From CAVQCX01 sp963775335 (GTDB lineage: Bacteria; Pseudomonadota; Gammaproteobacteria; Chromatiales; Chromatiaceae), in assembly GCA_963775335.1 (NCBI GenBank), contig CAVZIJ010000006.1:1-64000 (forward strand): a stretch of 64,000 nt of DNA, written 5' to 3'. Shown in pieces: positions 35,238 through 44,678 of the stretch. The notes below the pieces were generated by a model. That model searched no databases, had not been told where the DNA came from, and was given only the letters and a program-made list of their open reading frames with translations. The translations under genes were made by a program, and so were the position numbers. Each line of letters opens with the position of its first letter. The first letter of the stretch is position 1.

Positions 35238-36527
35238 TCAGGCGGAATAGCCGGGCCGCACGAAGGTCTCGACAGGGGTCGCGGAGTGCGCGGCCGCGAG
35301 CGAGGTCCCGAGCAGGCGCGGGGCCTTGACCGGTGCCGGCGCCGAGCCCGCGGTGCCCAGCTCCAGTCCGGCGCGGTAGCTCTCACGTGCCTTGTCCGTC
35401 TCCCCCAACTGCTCCAGCAGGGCGCCCAGCTCCCGGTAGGTCTCCGGGCGGGGGCCCGCACCGACGCTCGCCTCGAGATAGCTGCGCGCCTTGCCCCAAA
35501 GCCTGGCCCGCAGACAGAGCCGTCCGAGGGCGAGCAGGAGCACCGGATTGCTGGGATGGGCCTGCAGCCAGGCCTCGGCCACGCTCAGCTGACGGCCGGG
35601 CTCATCGGTCTCTATGGTGCCGAGGATCGCCATCAGGTCTTCGCTCCAGTGCTTGCGCAGATACTCCCGCAGCACCGGCTCCACCTCGCTGCCCCGGCCC
35701 CGCTCGATCTCGGCGCCGACGTAGGCCCTCAGGAGGGACTCCTCGGCGCGCAACGACTTGGGCAGCTCGCTCCAGAAGCGCTCCAGCCGCCCCGTATCGC
35801 CATCGTGCGCCTCCTGGGCGATGAGGGCCCGATAGACCTCCAGCTCCAGCTCGTCGAGGCGCTCATCGGGCTCGACTTTGCGCCGGCGCAGCTCCGGCAA
35901 CAGCTCGCGCAAGGCGGGCCAATCGCCGAGGCGCATGTAAAGGGTCTTGAGCAGCTTGAGCACGTAGGCATGGTGCGGAGCGACGGTACGCAGGTGCATC
36001 AGGGTGGCCAGCGCCTGCTCCAGCTGCTGGTGGGCGAGCTGCAGCTCGGCCTGGGTCAGCGACACCGCAACATCGGCGGAGGGCATGCTCTGGTGGGCCC
36101 GCTGCAGGTACTGATCACGCCGCTCATGGGCGCCCTGGGCCTGGGCGGCCCGGGCCGCGGCGAGATAGTTAAGCAGCGGAGTCTCCGAATAAGCGACCAA
36201 TCGCACCAGGGCCTTCTCCGCCGCACGCCACTCGCCCTCGGAGAGATCGAGCAGCCCCCGGGTAAGCGCCCGACGCGCGCGCTGCGCCGCCCGACGCTGC
36301 TGCCATTCGTGCATCCGGGCGGGTAGCCGCCAGGCGTGTGCCAGCGTACGCATCGCGAGGTAGAGGGCCAGGAACAGCAGCACGTCGAAGAGCACGAACA
36401 GGGCGAGGCTACCCCGGATCTCCCAGACGCCGTATCCGATCAAGACGTAGCCGTTGTCCTGGTACACCGCAAGGACGAGTCCAACCGCCGCCAGCAGCGC
36501 CAGAAGCAGGCCGATCAGGAGCTTCAT
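35238..36527 (-). CDS. hemY: heme biosynthesis-associated protein HemY
   Basis: 429 residues. Two N-terminal membrane segments (LLIGLLLALLAAVGLVLAV; GSLALFVLFDVLLFLALYLA) with DNGYVLIGYGVWEIRGSLA between them, then a TPR-rich cytoplasmic domain (GEWRAAEKALVRLVAYSE, PALRELLPELRRRKV, LALGRLCLRARLWGKARSYL). Inner-membrane protein of the conserved hemCDXY block; not the protoporphyrinogen oxidase HemY of Bacillus. The frame-restored end of hemX overlaps its ATG by 4 bp. Confidence 0.92.
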   Translation of the reverse strand: MKLLIGLLLALLAAVGLVLAVYQDNGYVLIGYGVWEIRGSLALFVLFDVLLFLALYLAMRTLAHAWRLPARMHEWQQRRAAQRARRALTRGLLDLSEGEWRAAEKALVRLVAYSETPLLNYLAAARAAQAQGAHERRDQYLQRAHQSMPSADVAVSLTQAELQLAHQQLEQALATLMHLRTVAPHHAYVLKLLKTLYMRLGDWPALRELLPELRRRKVEPDERLDELELEVYRALIAQEAHDGDTGRLERFWSELPKSLRAEESLLRAYVGAEIERGRGSEVEPVLREYLRKHWSEDLMAILGTIETDEPGRQLSVAEAWLQAHPSNPVLLLALGRLCLRARLWGKARSYLEASVGAGPRPETYRELGALLEQLGETDKARESYRAGLELGTAGSAPAPVKAPRLLGTSLAAAHSATPVETFVRPGYSA

Positions 36528-36632
36528 GGCTTCCCGGGCTCCGGGACCGGGGTCGGCGCCGCGGGCGGGCTCGGAGCGGGGCTGGCCGGGGCCGAGCCCG
36601 TTGCTGGAGCCGGGGCCGGAAGCGGGACTCGC

Positions 36633-37715
36633 TCACGAAGCCGCTTGAGGGACCCCGAGATATCCGGCAGGGCGGGTCTGACGTTCGATCTTCTGCAGCT
36701 CGGCGAGGGCGGCAGCGAAGGATTGGGTGGCCGGATCCCGAGGATCGAATAGGTCGTGCAGCCAGGATTGGGCCGTCTCCAGGCTGGAGCGGTACAGCAC
36801 GGGATCGGCCTGCAAGGCGGCCAGGCGCGCCGCTTGCAGCTGCAGACGCAGGTTCTGAAACACGAAATACTGCTGCTCGGGCGCCAGCATGGCGACCACC
36901 GGCTGGTCCCGGCGGCGGATCTCGAGGACCGACTTCAGGCCCGCCAGCCCATCGCGCAGCAGGCTCTCGACAGGGCCCTCTTTGCCGGGCGCAATGGGCG
37001 CCTGGGCAGGCTGGGGGGCCGTGGACCGGGGGCGGGCCGAGGGCACGGCGCCGCGCAGCTTCAGCCCATCGACCTGCTCGGCCAGGCCATCGATCCGCGC
37101 GGAGAGGCCCGCCCGGTCCGGAAGATCCACCGCTCGCAGCGCCGCCAGCTCGCTGGCGATCGCCTCGCGCACCGAGATCCAGCCCGGATCGCCACTGTCG
37201 CGCAGCCGATCGTCGGCGGCCTGGAGCGCCGCGATGGCGGTGTCGCGATCGCGCATCAGACGCAAGCGGTGATTGGCGACGACCAGCAGATACTCGGCCT
37301 CCGCCGCCTTCCAGTCCTCGGTGCTGCGCCCCAGGCGCTGGTAGACCCCGTTGAGCGCCGCACGCATGTCGGCCGCGCGCTGATCCAGCTGCGCCTGGGC
37401 ATCTTCCAGGCCCTGCTTCTGGGCCTGGAGATCATCGCGCTGACGCTGGAATTCCGAGCGGATCGCGTCGAGCCCGGATGCGAGCTGGGCCTGATTCGCC
37501 CCGGCGCGCTCGACTGCGACATCGAGCCGGCGCAGGGATGCCTGGGCCTGAGTCCAGTACACATAGCCTGCGAACAGTCCTCCCCCCGCGGCCAGCACGG
37601 CGATCAGCGCAAGCACCACGGCCCAGAGACCGCCCCCGCCGGAGCGCCGCTCACCCGCCGTGACGGGCTCGGCGGTATCGGTCTCCTCGGGTTTTTCGGG
37701 CTGCTGATCGGTCAT
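36633..37715 (-). CDS. hemX: HemX-like protein with a frameshifted C terminus
   Basis: 360 residues as written: a short cytoplasmic N terminus, one membrane helix (LWAVVLALIAVLAAGGGLFA), a coiled coil (about 60-120) and a periplasmic HemX domain (EAEYLLVVANHRLRLMRD, PEQQYFVFQNLRLQLQAARL). The last 15 residues look wrong. Removing one base near 36680-36687 replaces them with VRPALPDISGSLKRLRERV, the conserved HemX end, then a Pro/Ala tail. The stop would then be TGA 36526-36524, overlapping hemY as ATGA. The corrected protein would be about 396 residues. HemX is sometimes called uroporphyrinogen methyltransferase by mistake; no SAM fold is present. Confidence 0.85.
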   Translation of the reverse strand: MTDQQPEKPEETDTAEPVTAGERRSGGGGLWAVVLALIAVLAAGGGLFAGYVYWTQAQASLRRLDVAVERAGANQAQLASGLDAIRSEFQRQRDDLQAQKQGLEDAQAQLDQRAADMRAALNGVYQRLGRSTEDWKAAEAEYLLVVANHRLRLMRDRDTAIAALQAADDRLRDSGDPGWISVREAIASELAALRAVDLPDRAGLSARIDGLAEQVDGLKLRGAVPSARPRSTAPQPAQAPIAPGKEGPVESLLRDGLAGLKSVLEIRRRDQPVVAMLAPEQQYFVFQNLRLQLQAARLAALQADPVLYRSSLETAQSWLHDLFDPRDPATQSFAAALAELQKIERQTRPAGYLGVPQAAS

Positions 37716-37814
37716 TCGGGGTCCACCGCTGGCGGCGCAGGAAGGTCAGGGGGCGTCAGTCGCGCCCGGGTACGATTGATATAGGCTAGCAAAAACCCCC
37801 CGAAGGCGGCAGTC

Positions 37815-38606
37815 TCAGGGCCCCGCGGCCCACCGGCACAGCGCCGCGATCACCGCCTCATCCCCTGCACGCTCGGCCCGGATGATGCGGCCGTAGCCGA
37901 GCCCGCGAGCGACCTGGGCGATCCGGTCGCTCACCACGAGCAGGGGCGTAGCGCGCAGTCGCCCCAGCCCGTTCGCGAGAAGCCGCTCGAGGTTGCCGAG
38001 CACGTCGGCGCTGGTCGCCAGCACCACCTGGACGTCCTGATCCCAAGCAGCCAGGAGTGGGGTCGGATCGAGCTGCGGCAGCGCACGGCGATAGACCTCC
38101 GCGTAATCCACCGCCGCCCCCCGACGGCGCAGCTCGGTGGCGAGCAGCTCACGTCCGCCCTCTCCGCGTACGATCAGCACCCGACGGCCCGCCATCTCCT
38201 GCAAGGCGCGAGCAGCCAGCAGACCCTCGCTGTCATATCGACCCGACCCGGGCAGCAAGCCCACGACCAGGCCGTGCCGCGCGAGCGCACGGGCGGTCGC
38301 CTCTCCCACCGCGGCCAGGAGCGGGCGCCGGGCGGTCGGCACGAGGCCGGGCCCCAGCAGGTCCAGCGCATAGCTCACCGCGTTGGGGCTGACGAAGACG
38401 AGCACGTCATAGCGGTCGAGCGCGGCCAGGCGGTGGCGCGCTTCGGCCGGGTCCCGGGGCCCGAGGATCTCCATGGCCGGAAAGCGCACCGGGCGACCGC
38501 CCCGGGACTCGATCAGGCGGCACAGCGGCTCAGCCTGGTGGGCGGCGCGGGTGACCAGCACACCGGCCCCGCCGAGATCGCATCCCGTGAGGGAAGGGGC
38601 CTGCAC
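37815..38606 (-). CDS. hemD: uroporphyrinogen-III synthase
   Basis: 263 residues. Two-lobed HemD fold with landmarks VLVTRAAHQAEPLCRLIESR, VFVSPNAVSYALDLL, VGEATARAL, VLIVRGEGGRELLATELRRR and VVLATSADVLGNLERL. It cyclises hydroxymethylbilane to uroporphyrinogen III in tetrapyrrole synthesis. It follows hemC by 12 bp in the same operon. Confidence 0.94.
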   Translation of the reverse strand: MQAPSLTGCDLGGAGVLVTRAAHQAEPLCRLIESRGGRPVRFPAMEILGPRDPAEARHRLAALDRYDVLVFVSPNAVSYALDLLGPGLVPTARRPLLAAVGEATARALARHGLVVGLLPGSGRYDSEGLLAARALQEMAGRRVLIVRGEGGRELLATELRRRGAAVDYAEVYRRALPQLDPTPLLAAWDQDVQVVLATSADVLGNLERLLANGLGRLRATPLLVVSDRIAQVARGLGYGRIIRAERAGDEAVIAALCRWAAGP

Positions 38607-38618
38607 GGCGCAGGGCGC

Positions 38619-39545
38619 TCAGTCGGCGTAGAGTCGCTCGAGGATCGCGCGGGCCCCTCGTCCGAGCAGATCCTCGGCCAAGGCCCGCCCGAGCGCCTCA
38701 CCCTCGGTGGGGGCACCGCGTAGCTCGCCGCGCACCACCTGGCTGCCATCGGGCTCACCGACCAGGCCTCGGAGCCAGAGCTCACCCCCGTCGAGCATGG
38801 CGTACCCGGCGATGGGGACCTGGCAACCACCCAGCAGGCGCTGGCTCATGGCCCGCTCCGCGCGCACGCAGGTCTCGGTGTCGCGATCGTGCAGGGGCCG
38901 CAGCAGCGCGTTGATCCGCGGGTCGTCCGCTCGGCACTCGATTCCGACCGCGCCCTGCCCGACCGCCGGGAGGCTGTGCTCGGGCTCCAGGAAGCGCCGG
39001 ATGCGCCCGGAGAATCCGAGACGCTTCAGCCCCGCCGCGGCCAGGATGACGCCATCGTACTGGCCCTCATCGAGCTTGCGCAGACGGGTGTTCACGTTGC
39101 CGCGCAGGAACAGGATCTCCAGGTCCGGGCGGCGGGCTGCGAGCTGGCACTGCCGCCGCAGGCTCGAGGTACCGATCCGGCTGCCTGGACCCAGTGCGTC
39201 CAGGCTCTCGAAGTGGTTCGAGACGAAGGCGTCGCGCGGGTCCTCCCGCTCCATGATCACCGGCAGATGCAGTCCTTCGGGCAGCTCGGCGGGCACGTCC
39301 TTCATGGAATGCACGGCGATGTCCGCCCGCCCGTCCATGAGCCCCTGTTCGAGCTCCTTCACGAACAGTCCCTTGCCACCGATCTTGGCGAGCGGCGTGT
39401 CGAGGATCTTGTCCCCCTCGGTGCTCATGCCGACAAGCTCCACCGCCAGGCCCGGGTGTGCCTCTCGGAGGCATGCGGCGACGTGCTCGGCCTGCCAGAG
39501 GGCGAGCGGCGAATTACGGGTGGCGATGAGCAGCTTTTCCGGCAT
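38619..39545 (-). CDS. hemC: hydroxymethylbilane synthase (porphobilinogen deaminase)
   Basis: 308 residues from ATG 39545 (MPEKLLIATRNSPLALWQAE). Cys241 in LLGGCQVPIAGYA carries the dipyrromethane cofactor. Conserved blocks MKDVPAELPEGL, GTSSLRRQCQLAARRPDL and RGNVNTRLRKLD are all present. It polymerises four porphobilinogens for heme/siroheme synthesis. It sits downstream of algR with an 87-bp gap. Confidence 0.96.
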   Translation of the reverse strand: MPEKLLIATRNSPLALWQAEHVAACLREAHPGLAVELVGMSTEGDKILDTPLAKIGGKGLFVKELEQGLMDGRADIAVHSMKDVPAELPEGLHLPVIMEREDPRDAFVSNHFESLDALGPGSRIGTSSLRRQCQLAARRPDLEILFLRGNVNTRLRKLDEGQYDGVILAAAGLKRLGFSGRIRRFLEPEHSLPAVGQGAVGIECRADDPRINALLRPLHDRDTETCVRAERAMSQRLLGGCQVPIAGYAMLDGGELWLRGLVGEPDGSQVVRGELRGAPTEGEALGRALAEDLLGRGARAILERLYAD

Positions 39546-39632
39546 GGGAGCACCTGAGCGCGTTCGGGTGCCCCATCCTATCGGCCGGGGCGGCACCCGG
39601 CAAACGCCGGGCCCGCCAAACGGCATAGGGGG

Positions 39633-40376
39633 TCAGTCTTCCGAGGGATCGCGCAGCCAGCGACGCAGCAGGGGGAGATGCCGTCGGCTCACCTCGAGGC
39701 GCTCCTCGATTCCGCTCAGACGCGCGAAGCCCCGTCCCTCGCCGTCCTTGTCGAGCCCCACCAGATAGCGCCCAGCCACCAGTGCGTTACGGTGGATGCG
39801 TACGAAACGCTCGCCAAAGCGGTCTTCGAGGGATTTCAGAGAGTCCTCGAGCAGCAGCTCGCCCCCGAGGTAACGGGCCGTGACGTACTTCTGATCGGCG
39901 CGGAAATACAGCACGTCGTCGATCGGCACGCGGCGCAGACCCCCGCGGAAGTGGGCACAGACGAAATCGCCGTGGCCATCGTCGCCCTGGTGGGCAAGCG
40001 CGCGCCGCTGCGCGCGGGTGAAGCCCCCAGCTCGCTCCAGGGCCCTGCGCAGGCGCTCTGCCCGCACCGGCTTGACGAGGTAGTCCACTGCCTGCTGCTC
40101 GAAGGCGGCCAGGGCATGCTCGCCATACGCGGTGGTGAATATCACCGCCGGAGGCTCCGGTTGGCGGGCCAAGGCTGCCGCGACCTGCAGGCCGTCCATG
40201 ACCGGCATCCGGATGTCGAGCAGCACGACGTCGACCTCGAGGCGGGCGCACTTGGCCAGCGCCTCGCGCCCGTCCGCCGCCTCGCCCGCGACGCGCCATT
40301 CGCCACCGAGCTCCTGGATGAGCCGGCGGAGCCGAGCCCGCGCCAGGCCCTCGTCGTCCACGATCACGATGTTCAT
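39633..40376 (-). CDS. algR: LytTR family response regulator, AlgR-like
   Basis: 247 residues. Receiver domain with phospho-acceptor Asp54 (VVLLDIRMPVMDG) and Lys in VDYLVKPVRAERL, then a LytTR DNA-binding domain (FRADQKYVTARYLGGELL, VRIHRNALVAGRYL). It pairs with the sensor AlgZ encoded just upstream, overlapping by 4 bp (ATGA-type). In pseudomonads AlgR controls alginate, pili and other surface traits; here the targets are unknown. Confidence 0.92.
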   Translation of the reverse strand: MNIVIVDDEGLARARLRRLIQELGGEWRVAGEAADGREALAKCARLEVDVVLLDIRMPVMDGLQVAAALARQPEPPAVIFTTAYGEHALAAFEQQAVDYLVKPVRAERLRRALERAGGFTRAQRRALAHQGDDGHGDFVCAHFRGGLRRVPIDDVLYFRADQKYVTARYLGGELLLEDSLKSLEDRFGERFVRIHRNALVAGRYLVGLDKDGEGRGFARLSGIEERLEVSRRHLPLLRRWLRDPSED

Positions 40377-41449
40377 TGGGGCTTCCACGGGTAAGGAAAT
40401 GCGACCCGCACCTGGTACTCCCCCTCGACCTCGCCGGCCGTCAGGGTCGCAGCATCGCCGAAGCAGCCAGCCAGCCTGGCGCGAATGTTCTCCACCGCCA
40501 GCTGGTGACCGCCCGGCTTGGGCTCCGAACCTTCCGCGGGCAGGGTGTTGCGCACGCTGAAATTGATCAGGCCGCGGCGGTGGCGCCCGGTAATGCGGAT
40601 CGTTCCGGGGCCGGGCAAACGCTCGATCCCGTGAAAGACCGCGTTCTCCACCAGGGGCTGGAGCACGAGGGGAGGCACCAGAGCCTGCCCGGGCAGACCC
40701 TCCGTGTCCCACTCGACCCGCAGCCGCGGGCCGAGTCGCTGCTGCTCGATACGCACGTAGCCGCGGACCAGCTCCAGCTCCTCGTCCAGCGTAGCCAGGC
40801 GCCCGCGCTCACCCAGCGTGGCGCGGAACAGATCGGCCAGGTCGTTGACGGTCTCTTCCGCCAGGATCGGGTCGGTGCGCGTCAGGCTCGCTATGGTGTT
40901 CATGCTATTGAACAGAAAGTGCGGTCGGATACGCGATTGCAGGGCGTCGAAGCGGGCCTGAGACTCGGCCTCCACGTGGAGCCGCCACTGATCCTGCACA
41001 TACAGGTAGCGCAGCACCAGGGCGCCCGCGATGGCGGTGATCCCCAGGGCCTGGGTCAGGACTCCGAGATGGACTGGCGCGAAGACCGACCGCGGCGGGA
41101 TCGTCCCCGGCCAGGCCCAGACGGCGATCTCGGTCACGGCCAGGGCGATCGCCATGAGCAGCGCCCAGGCCGCGAGGCCCGCGGCCGCGGTCCCGAGTCG
41201 GGCCAGGCGGGGGCGCAGCGTGCACAACAGAGACGCCGTGGCGATGGCGATCCATTGCACGAACAGCGAGCGACGGCTGAGGGTATCCCAGAGCTCGACG
41301 GGGGTCCCGGCGGCGGCCAGCGTCAAGACCATGGCAAACAGCTCCGCAGTCACGATTACGGCGAAGGCGGCCGGCAGGGTGCAGAAATCTGGAAGGAAGC
41401 ACCCCCGGCTACCACTACGCCCAGTTTCGACCCGCTCTTCCCTTTCCAA
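40373..41449 (-). CDS. algZ: AlgZ/FimS-like LytS-type sensor histidine kinase
   Basis: 358 residues from a TTG start at 41449, chosen because GGAGAAGGGG lies just upstream and the length equals P. aeruginosa AlgZ; no ATG/GTG fits between it and the conserved FLPDFC. Several membrane helices (AVIVTAELFAMVLTLAA, LLMAIALAVTEIAVWAW, ALGITAIAGALVLRYLYV) lead to the His-kinase domain with His177 in RPHFLFNSMNTIASL and a LytS-type ATPase region (LQPLVENAVFHGIERL). Divergent from argH. Confidence 0.85.
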   Translation of the reverse strand: MEREERVETGRSGSRGCFLPDFCTLPAAFAVIVTAELFAMVLTLAAAGTPVELWDTLSRRSLFVQWIAIATASLLCTLRPRLARLGTAAAGLAAWALLMAIALAVTEIAVWAWPGTIPPRSVFAPVHLGVLTQALGITAIAGALVLRYLYVQDQWRLHVEAESQARFDALQSRIRPHFLFNSMNTIASLTRTDPILAEETVNDLADLFRATLGERGRLATLDEELELVRGYVRIEQQRLGPRLRVEWDTEGLPGQALVPPLVLQPLVENAVFHGIERLPGPGTIRITGRHRRGLINFSVRNTLPAEGSEPKPGGHQLAVENIRARLAGCFGDAATLTAGEVEGEYQVRVAFPYPWKPQ

Positions 41450-41491
41450 CCCCTTCTCCGCGCCGACCCCGGGGTGCGCAGACGATGCTGC

Positions 41492-41497
41492 TATAAT
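41492..41497 (+). promoter_or_regulatory. putative -10 element for argH
   Basis: TATAAT in GC-rich DNA, 36 bp before the argH ATG; the -35 region is unclear. It lies upstream of the divergent algZ start, so it reads only toward argH. Confidence 0.5.
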
Positions 41498-41533
41498 CGC
41501 GGCCGCTTCGATCCCAGTGCAAAGGCCCGCCGC

Positions 41534-42934
41534 ATGACCGCGAAAGACGCCCCCGGCAAACCCTGGGCCGGCCGCTTCAGCGAGCCCACGGACGCCTTCG
41601 TGGAGGCGTTCACGGCGTCGGTCGATTTCGACCGCCGCCTGTACGAGTATGACATCCGCGGCTCGATCGCCCACGCCCGCATGCTCGAGCGCGCGGGCAT
41701 CCTTACCCAGGGCGAGCGCGACGCCATCGTCTCCGGCCTCGAAGCGATCCGCGGGCGCATCGAGCGCGGCGAGCTCGCCTGGTCGGTGGCACTCGAAGAC
41801 GTGCACATGAACATCGAGTCCGCGCTCACCGCCGATATCGGCTATGCGGGCAAGAAGCTGCACACCGGGCGCTCCCGCAATGATCAGGTCGCCACCGACC
41901 TGCGGCTCTGGCTACGCGACGAGATCGCGTGCATCCGCGCCGAGATCCTGCGCCTGCAGCTCGCCCTGCTGGACCTCGCCGAGCGCGAGGCCGACACCAT
42001 TATGCCCGGCTTTACCCACCTGCAGACCGCCCAGCCCGTTACCTTCGGCCACCACATGATGGCCTGGCTCGAGATGCTCGAGCGTGACCGCGAACGGATG
42101 GACGACTGCAACCGCCGGCTGAATGTCATGCCGCTGGGCGCCGCCGCCCTCGCCGGCACCAGCTACCCCATAGATCGGGTCTACACCGCCCAGCTGCTCG
42201 GCTTCGACCGCCCGGCCGAGAACTCCCTGGACGCGGTGAGCGACCGCGATTTCGCGGTCGAGTTTACCGCAGCCGCCAGCATCTTAATGATGCATCTGTC
42301 ACGTTTTTCGGAAGAGCTGGTGCTCTGGTCCTCGGCGCAGTTCGGTTTTGTGGAGCTGTCCGACAGCTTCTGTACGGGCTCCTCGATCATGCCCCAGAAG
42401 AAGAACCCGGACGTGCCGGAGCTGGTGCGCGGCAAGACCGGGCGGGTCTTCGGCCACCTGATGGGGCTCCTGACCTTGATGAAAGGCCAACCGCTCGCCT
42501 ACAACAAGGACAACCAGGAGGACAAGGAGCCGCTCTTCGACACCGTGGACCAGGTCAAGGGCTGCCTGAAGGTGTTCGCCGACATGGTGCCCGAGATCCG
42601 TTGCAGGCCGCAGAACATGCGTGCCGCGGCGATGAAGGGATTCGCCACCGCCACCGATCTCGCCGATTACCTGGTGCGCAAGGGCAGGCCGTTCCGCGAC
42701 GCCCACGAGATCGTGGGCAAGGCGGTCGCCTATTGCATCGGGCGTGGGGTCGACCTCTCGGGCCTCTCCCTGGAGGAGCTGCAGCGCTTCTCCCCGGACA
42801 TCGAGGACGGCGTCTTCGAGGTGCTGACCCTCGAAGGCTCGGTGGCCTCCCGCAATCACATCGGCGGCACCGCGCCCGCCCAGGTGCGCGCGGCGATCGC
42901 CCGGGCGCGCCAACGTCTGACCTCCCGGGCCTGA
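41534..42934 (+). CDS. argH: argininosuccinate lyase
   Basis: 466 residues. Final step of arginine synthesis, releasing fumarate. Fumarase-superfamily signature GSSIMPQKKNPDVPELVRGK, catalytic-region TGRSRNDQVATDLRL and GFTHLQTAQPVTFGHHMMAW. ATG 41534 gives the standard start MTAKDAPGKPWAGRFSEPTD. The position opposite algZ-algR-hemC is the classic gammaproteobacterial order. Confidence 0.97.
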   Translation: MTAKDAPGKPWAGRFSEPTDAFVEAFTASVDFDRRLYEYDIRGSIAHARMLERAGILTQGERDAIVSGLEAIRGRIERGELAWSVALEDVHMNIESALTADIGYAGKKLHTGRSRNDQVATDLRLWLRDEIACIRAEILRLQLALLDLAEREADTIMPGFTHLQTAQPVTFGHHMMAWLEMLERDRERMDDCNRRLNVMPLGAAALAGTSYPIDRVYTAQLLGFDRPAENSLDAVSDRDFAVEFTAAASILMMHLSRFSEELVLWSSAQFGFVELSDSFCTGSSIMPQKKNPDVPELVRGKTGRVFGHLMGLLTLMKGQPLAYNKDNQEDKEPLFDTVDQVKGCLKVFADMVPEIRCRPQNMRAAAMKGFATATDLADYLVRKGRPFRDAHEIVGKAVAYCIGRGVDLSGLSLEELQRFSPDIEDGVFEVLTLEGSVASRNHIGGTAPAQVRAAIARARQRLTSRA

Positions 42935-42957
42935 GGCGCCGGCGCGCCACTCCCGAC

Positions 42958-42973
42958 CCCGGCAACAGCCGGG
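42958..42973 (+). terminator. weak hairpin after argH
   Basis: CCCGGC/GCCGGG stem of 6 bp with an AACA loop, 24 bp after the argH stop. There is no T tract behind it, so termination efficiency is doubtful. Confidence 0.3.
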
Positions 42974-43039
42974 TTGAGGTCCGTGCCCGAGCGGAATAGC
43001 CTACGCACGGCGAAGGGGGACCCTGGGGGAGGTTCGATC

Positions 43040-44611
43040 ATGGTAAATCGAGATGGATTCCGAGCCCGTCTGGCGCTCGCGGGGCTGGGCGCATGCCTGG
43101 GCCTCGTGGCCACGGCGGCGAGCGCCCAGGGGCTGCCAACGGTGGTCGCCGAAGCGCTGGCCAAGTACCATATCCCCCTCGGCAACGTCAGCGTCTACGT
43201 GCGCGAGGTTGGCTCGCCCAACCCCGCCGTGACGCTCAACGCCGACGTTCCGCGCAATCCTGCCTCGGTGATGAAGGTGGTTACCACCCTGGCCGCCTTG
43301 GACAGCCTGGGGCCCTCCTACACCTGGCGGACCCGGGCACTGGCCAAAGGCACCGTGAAGGACGGCCGCCTGGCCGGCGACCTCATCATCAAGGGATACG
43401 GCGACCCCGACCTGACCGAAGAGGACCTGTGGTCGCTGCTGCACGGGCTGCGCGAGCGCGGGGTGCGGACGGTCTCGGGAGATGTCGTGCTCGACGGCAG
43501 CTACTTCGCGCCGCCCCAGGAGGATCGGGGGGACTTCGACGGCCGGAGCGATAGGGCGTACAACGCCCTGCCGGCGGCGCTCAGCGTGAACTTCCAGGTC
43601 ACGGACGTCCACCTCTATCCCGATCCGGCATCGGGCGATGTCCGCGTGTTCACCGACCCGCCGCTGGCCAACGTCGAGGTGCAGAACAACATCCGGCTCG
43701 TGAAGGCTCCCTGCCGCGACCGCTACCAGAGACCCCAGCTCCTGGTCGAAGACCAAGGGGCCCAGGCGGTCGTGAAGGTGGGGGGCACTTTCGCTTCCAA
43801 TTGCGATGAGGCCAGTTTTGCGCGCCTCATGCTGAGCCCCGAGCAACACCTCGCCGGGGCCCTGGAGAGCCTGTGGACCGAGAGCGGCGGCAAGATCGGG
43901 GGCAGGGTCCGCACCGGCATCGTGCCGCCGGGAGCGCAGGCCATCAACGAAGTGGAGTCCCGCCCTCTGGCGGAGGTCGTACGCAGCGTCAACAAGTGGA
44001 GCAACAACCTGATGTGCCGCTCCCTGCTGCTCACCCTCGGGGCCGCTCAGTTCGGCGCGCCCGGGGATGAGAGCAAAGGGCAGAGGGCCGTGAAGGACTG
44101 GCTGCACAGGCACGGACTGGACTTCCCCGAGCTGGTGCTGAACAACGGCTCGGGCCTGTCGCGCGAAGGGCGTATCTCCGCCGGGCACCTGGGGGCCCTC
44201 CTGACCTACGCGTACGAAAGCCCCGTGATGCCCGAGTTCATCTCGTCGCTGTCGGTGGCAGGGGTCGACGGCACCATGCGCAAGCGCCTGGTGGGTACCC
44301 CGGTGGCCGGCCGCGCTCACATCAAGACCGGGACCCTGGACAGCGTCAGCGCCGTAGCGGGCTTCGTGCTCGACCGCCACGACCGCCGCTGGGTCGTGGT
44401 GGCGATGGTCAACCAGCCGGGCGGCATGGCCTGGCAGAGTCGGCAGGTCCAGGACACGCTCATCCGCTGGGTCTACGACGGGGCGCCGGCGGTTTCTGCC
44501 GCCCACGGCGGCACAACCGGGCCCGCCAAGCGGACGCCCGGGCCAACAGCCGTGCGGAAGAAGAAGGCCACCAAGGCGCGAAAGAGAACGCTCAGCAAGG
44601 CAGAGCGCTAG
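43040..44611 (+). CDS. dacB: D-alanyl-D-alanine carboxypeptidase/endopeptidase, PBP4 type
   Basis: 523 residues. Signal peptide ending ...ATAASAQ, then the S13 peptidase fold: catalytic S76-V-M-K79 (NPASVMKVVTTLAALDSLG), SNN in NKWSNNLMCRSLLL, and K429-T-G. Periplasmic enzyme that trims and cleaves peptidoglycan cross-links. GGGGGAGG precedes ATG 43040. The C-terminal tail is unusually Lys/Arg-rich (RKKKATKARKRTLSK), which may bind the cell envelope or DNA-like polyanions; that is inference. Confidence 0.92.
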   Translation: MVNRDGFRARLALAGLGACLGLVATAASAQGLPTVVAEALAKYHIPLGNVSVYVREVGSPNPAVTLNADVPRNPASVMKVVTTLAALDSLGPSYTWRTRALAKGTVKDGRLAGDLIIKGYGDPDLTEEDLWSLLHGLRERGVRTVSGDVVLDGSYFAPPQEDRGDFDGRSDRAYNALPAALSVNFQVTDVHLYPDPASGDVRVFTDPPLANVEVQNNIRLVKAPCRDRYQRPQLLVEDQGAQAVVKVGGTFASNCDEASFARLMLSPEQHLAGALESLWTESGGKIGGRVRTGIVPPGAQAINEVESRPLAEVVRSVNKWSNNLMCRSLLLTLGAAQFGAPGDESKGQRAVKDWLHRHGLDFPELVLNNGSGLSREGRISAGHLGALLTYAYESPVMPEFISSLSVAGVDGTMRKRLVGTPVAGRAHIKTGTLDSVSAVAGFVLDRHDRRWVVVAMVNQPGGMAWQSRQVQDTLIRWVYDGAPAVSAAHGGTTGPAKRTPGPTAVRKKKATKARKRTLSKAER

Positions 44612-44678
44612 CTCGGGATGCCGGCACCCGAGGCCCGCGTGTCCGACCGGAAAGCCGAAACCTGACGAGGAGACGACC

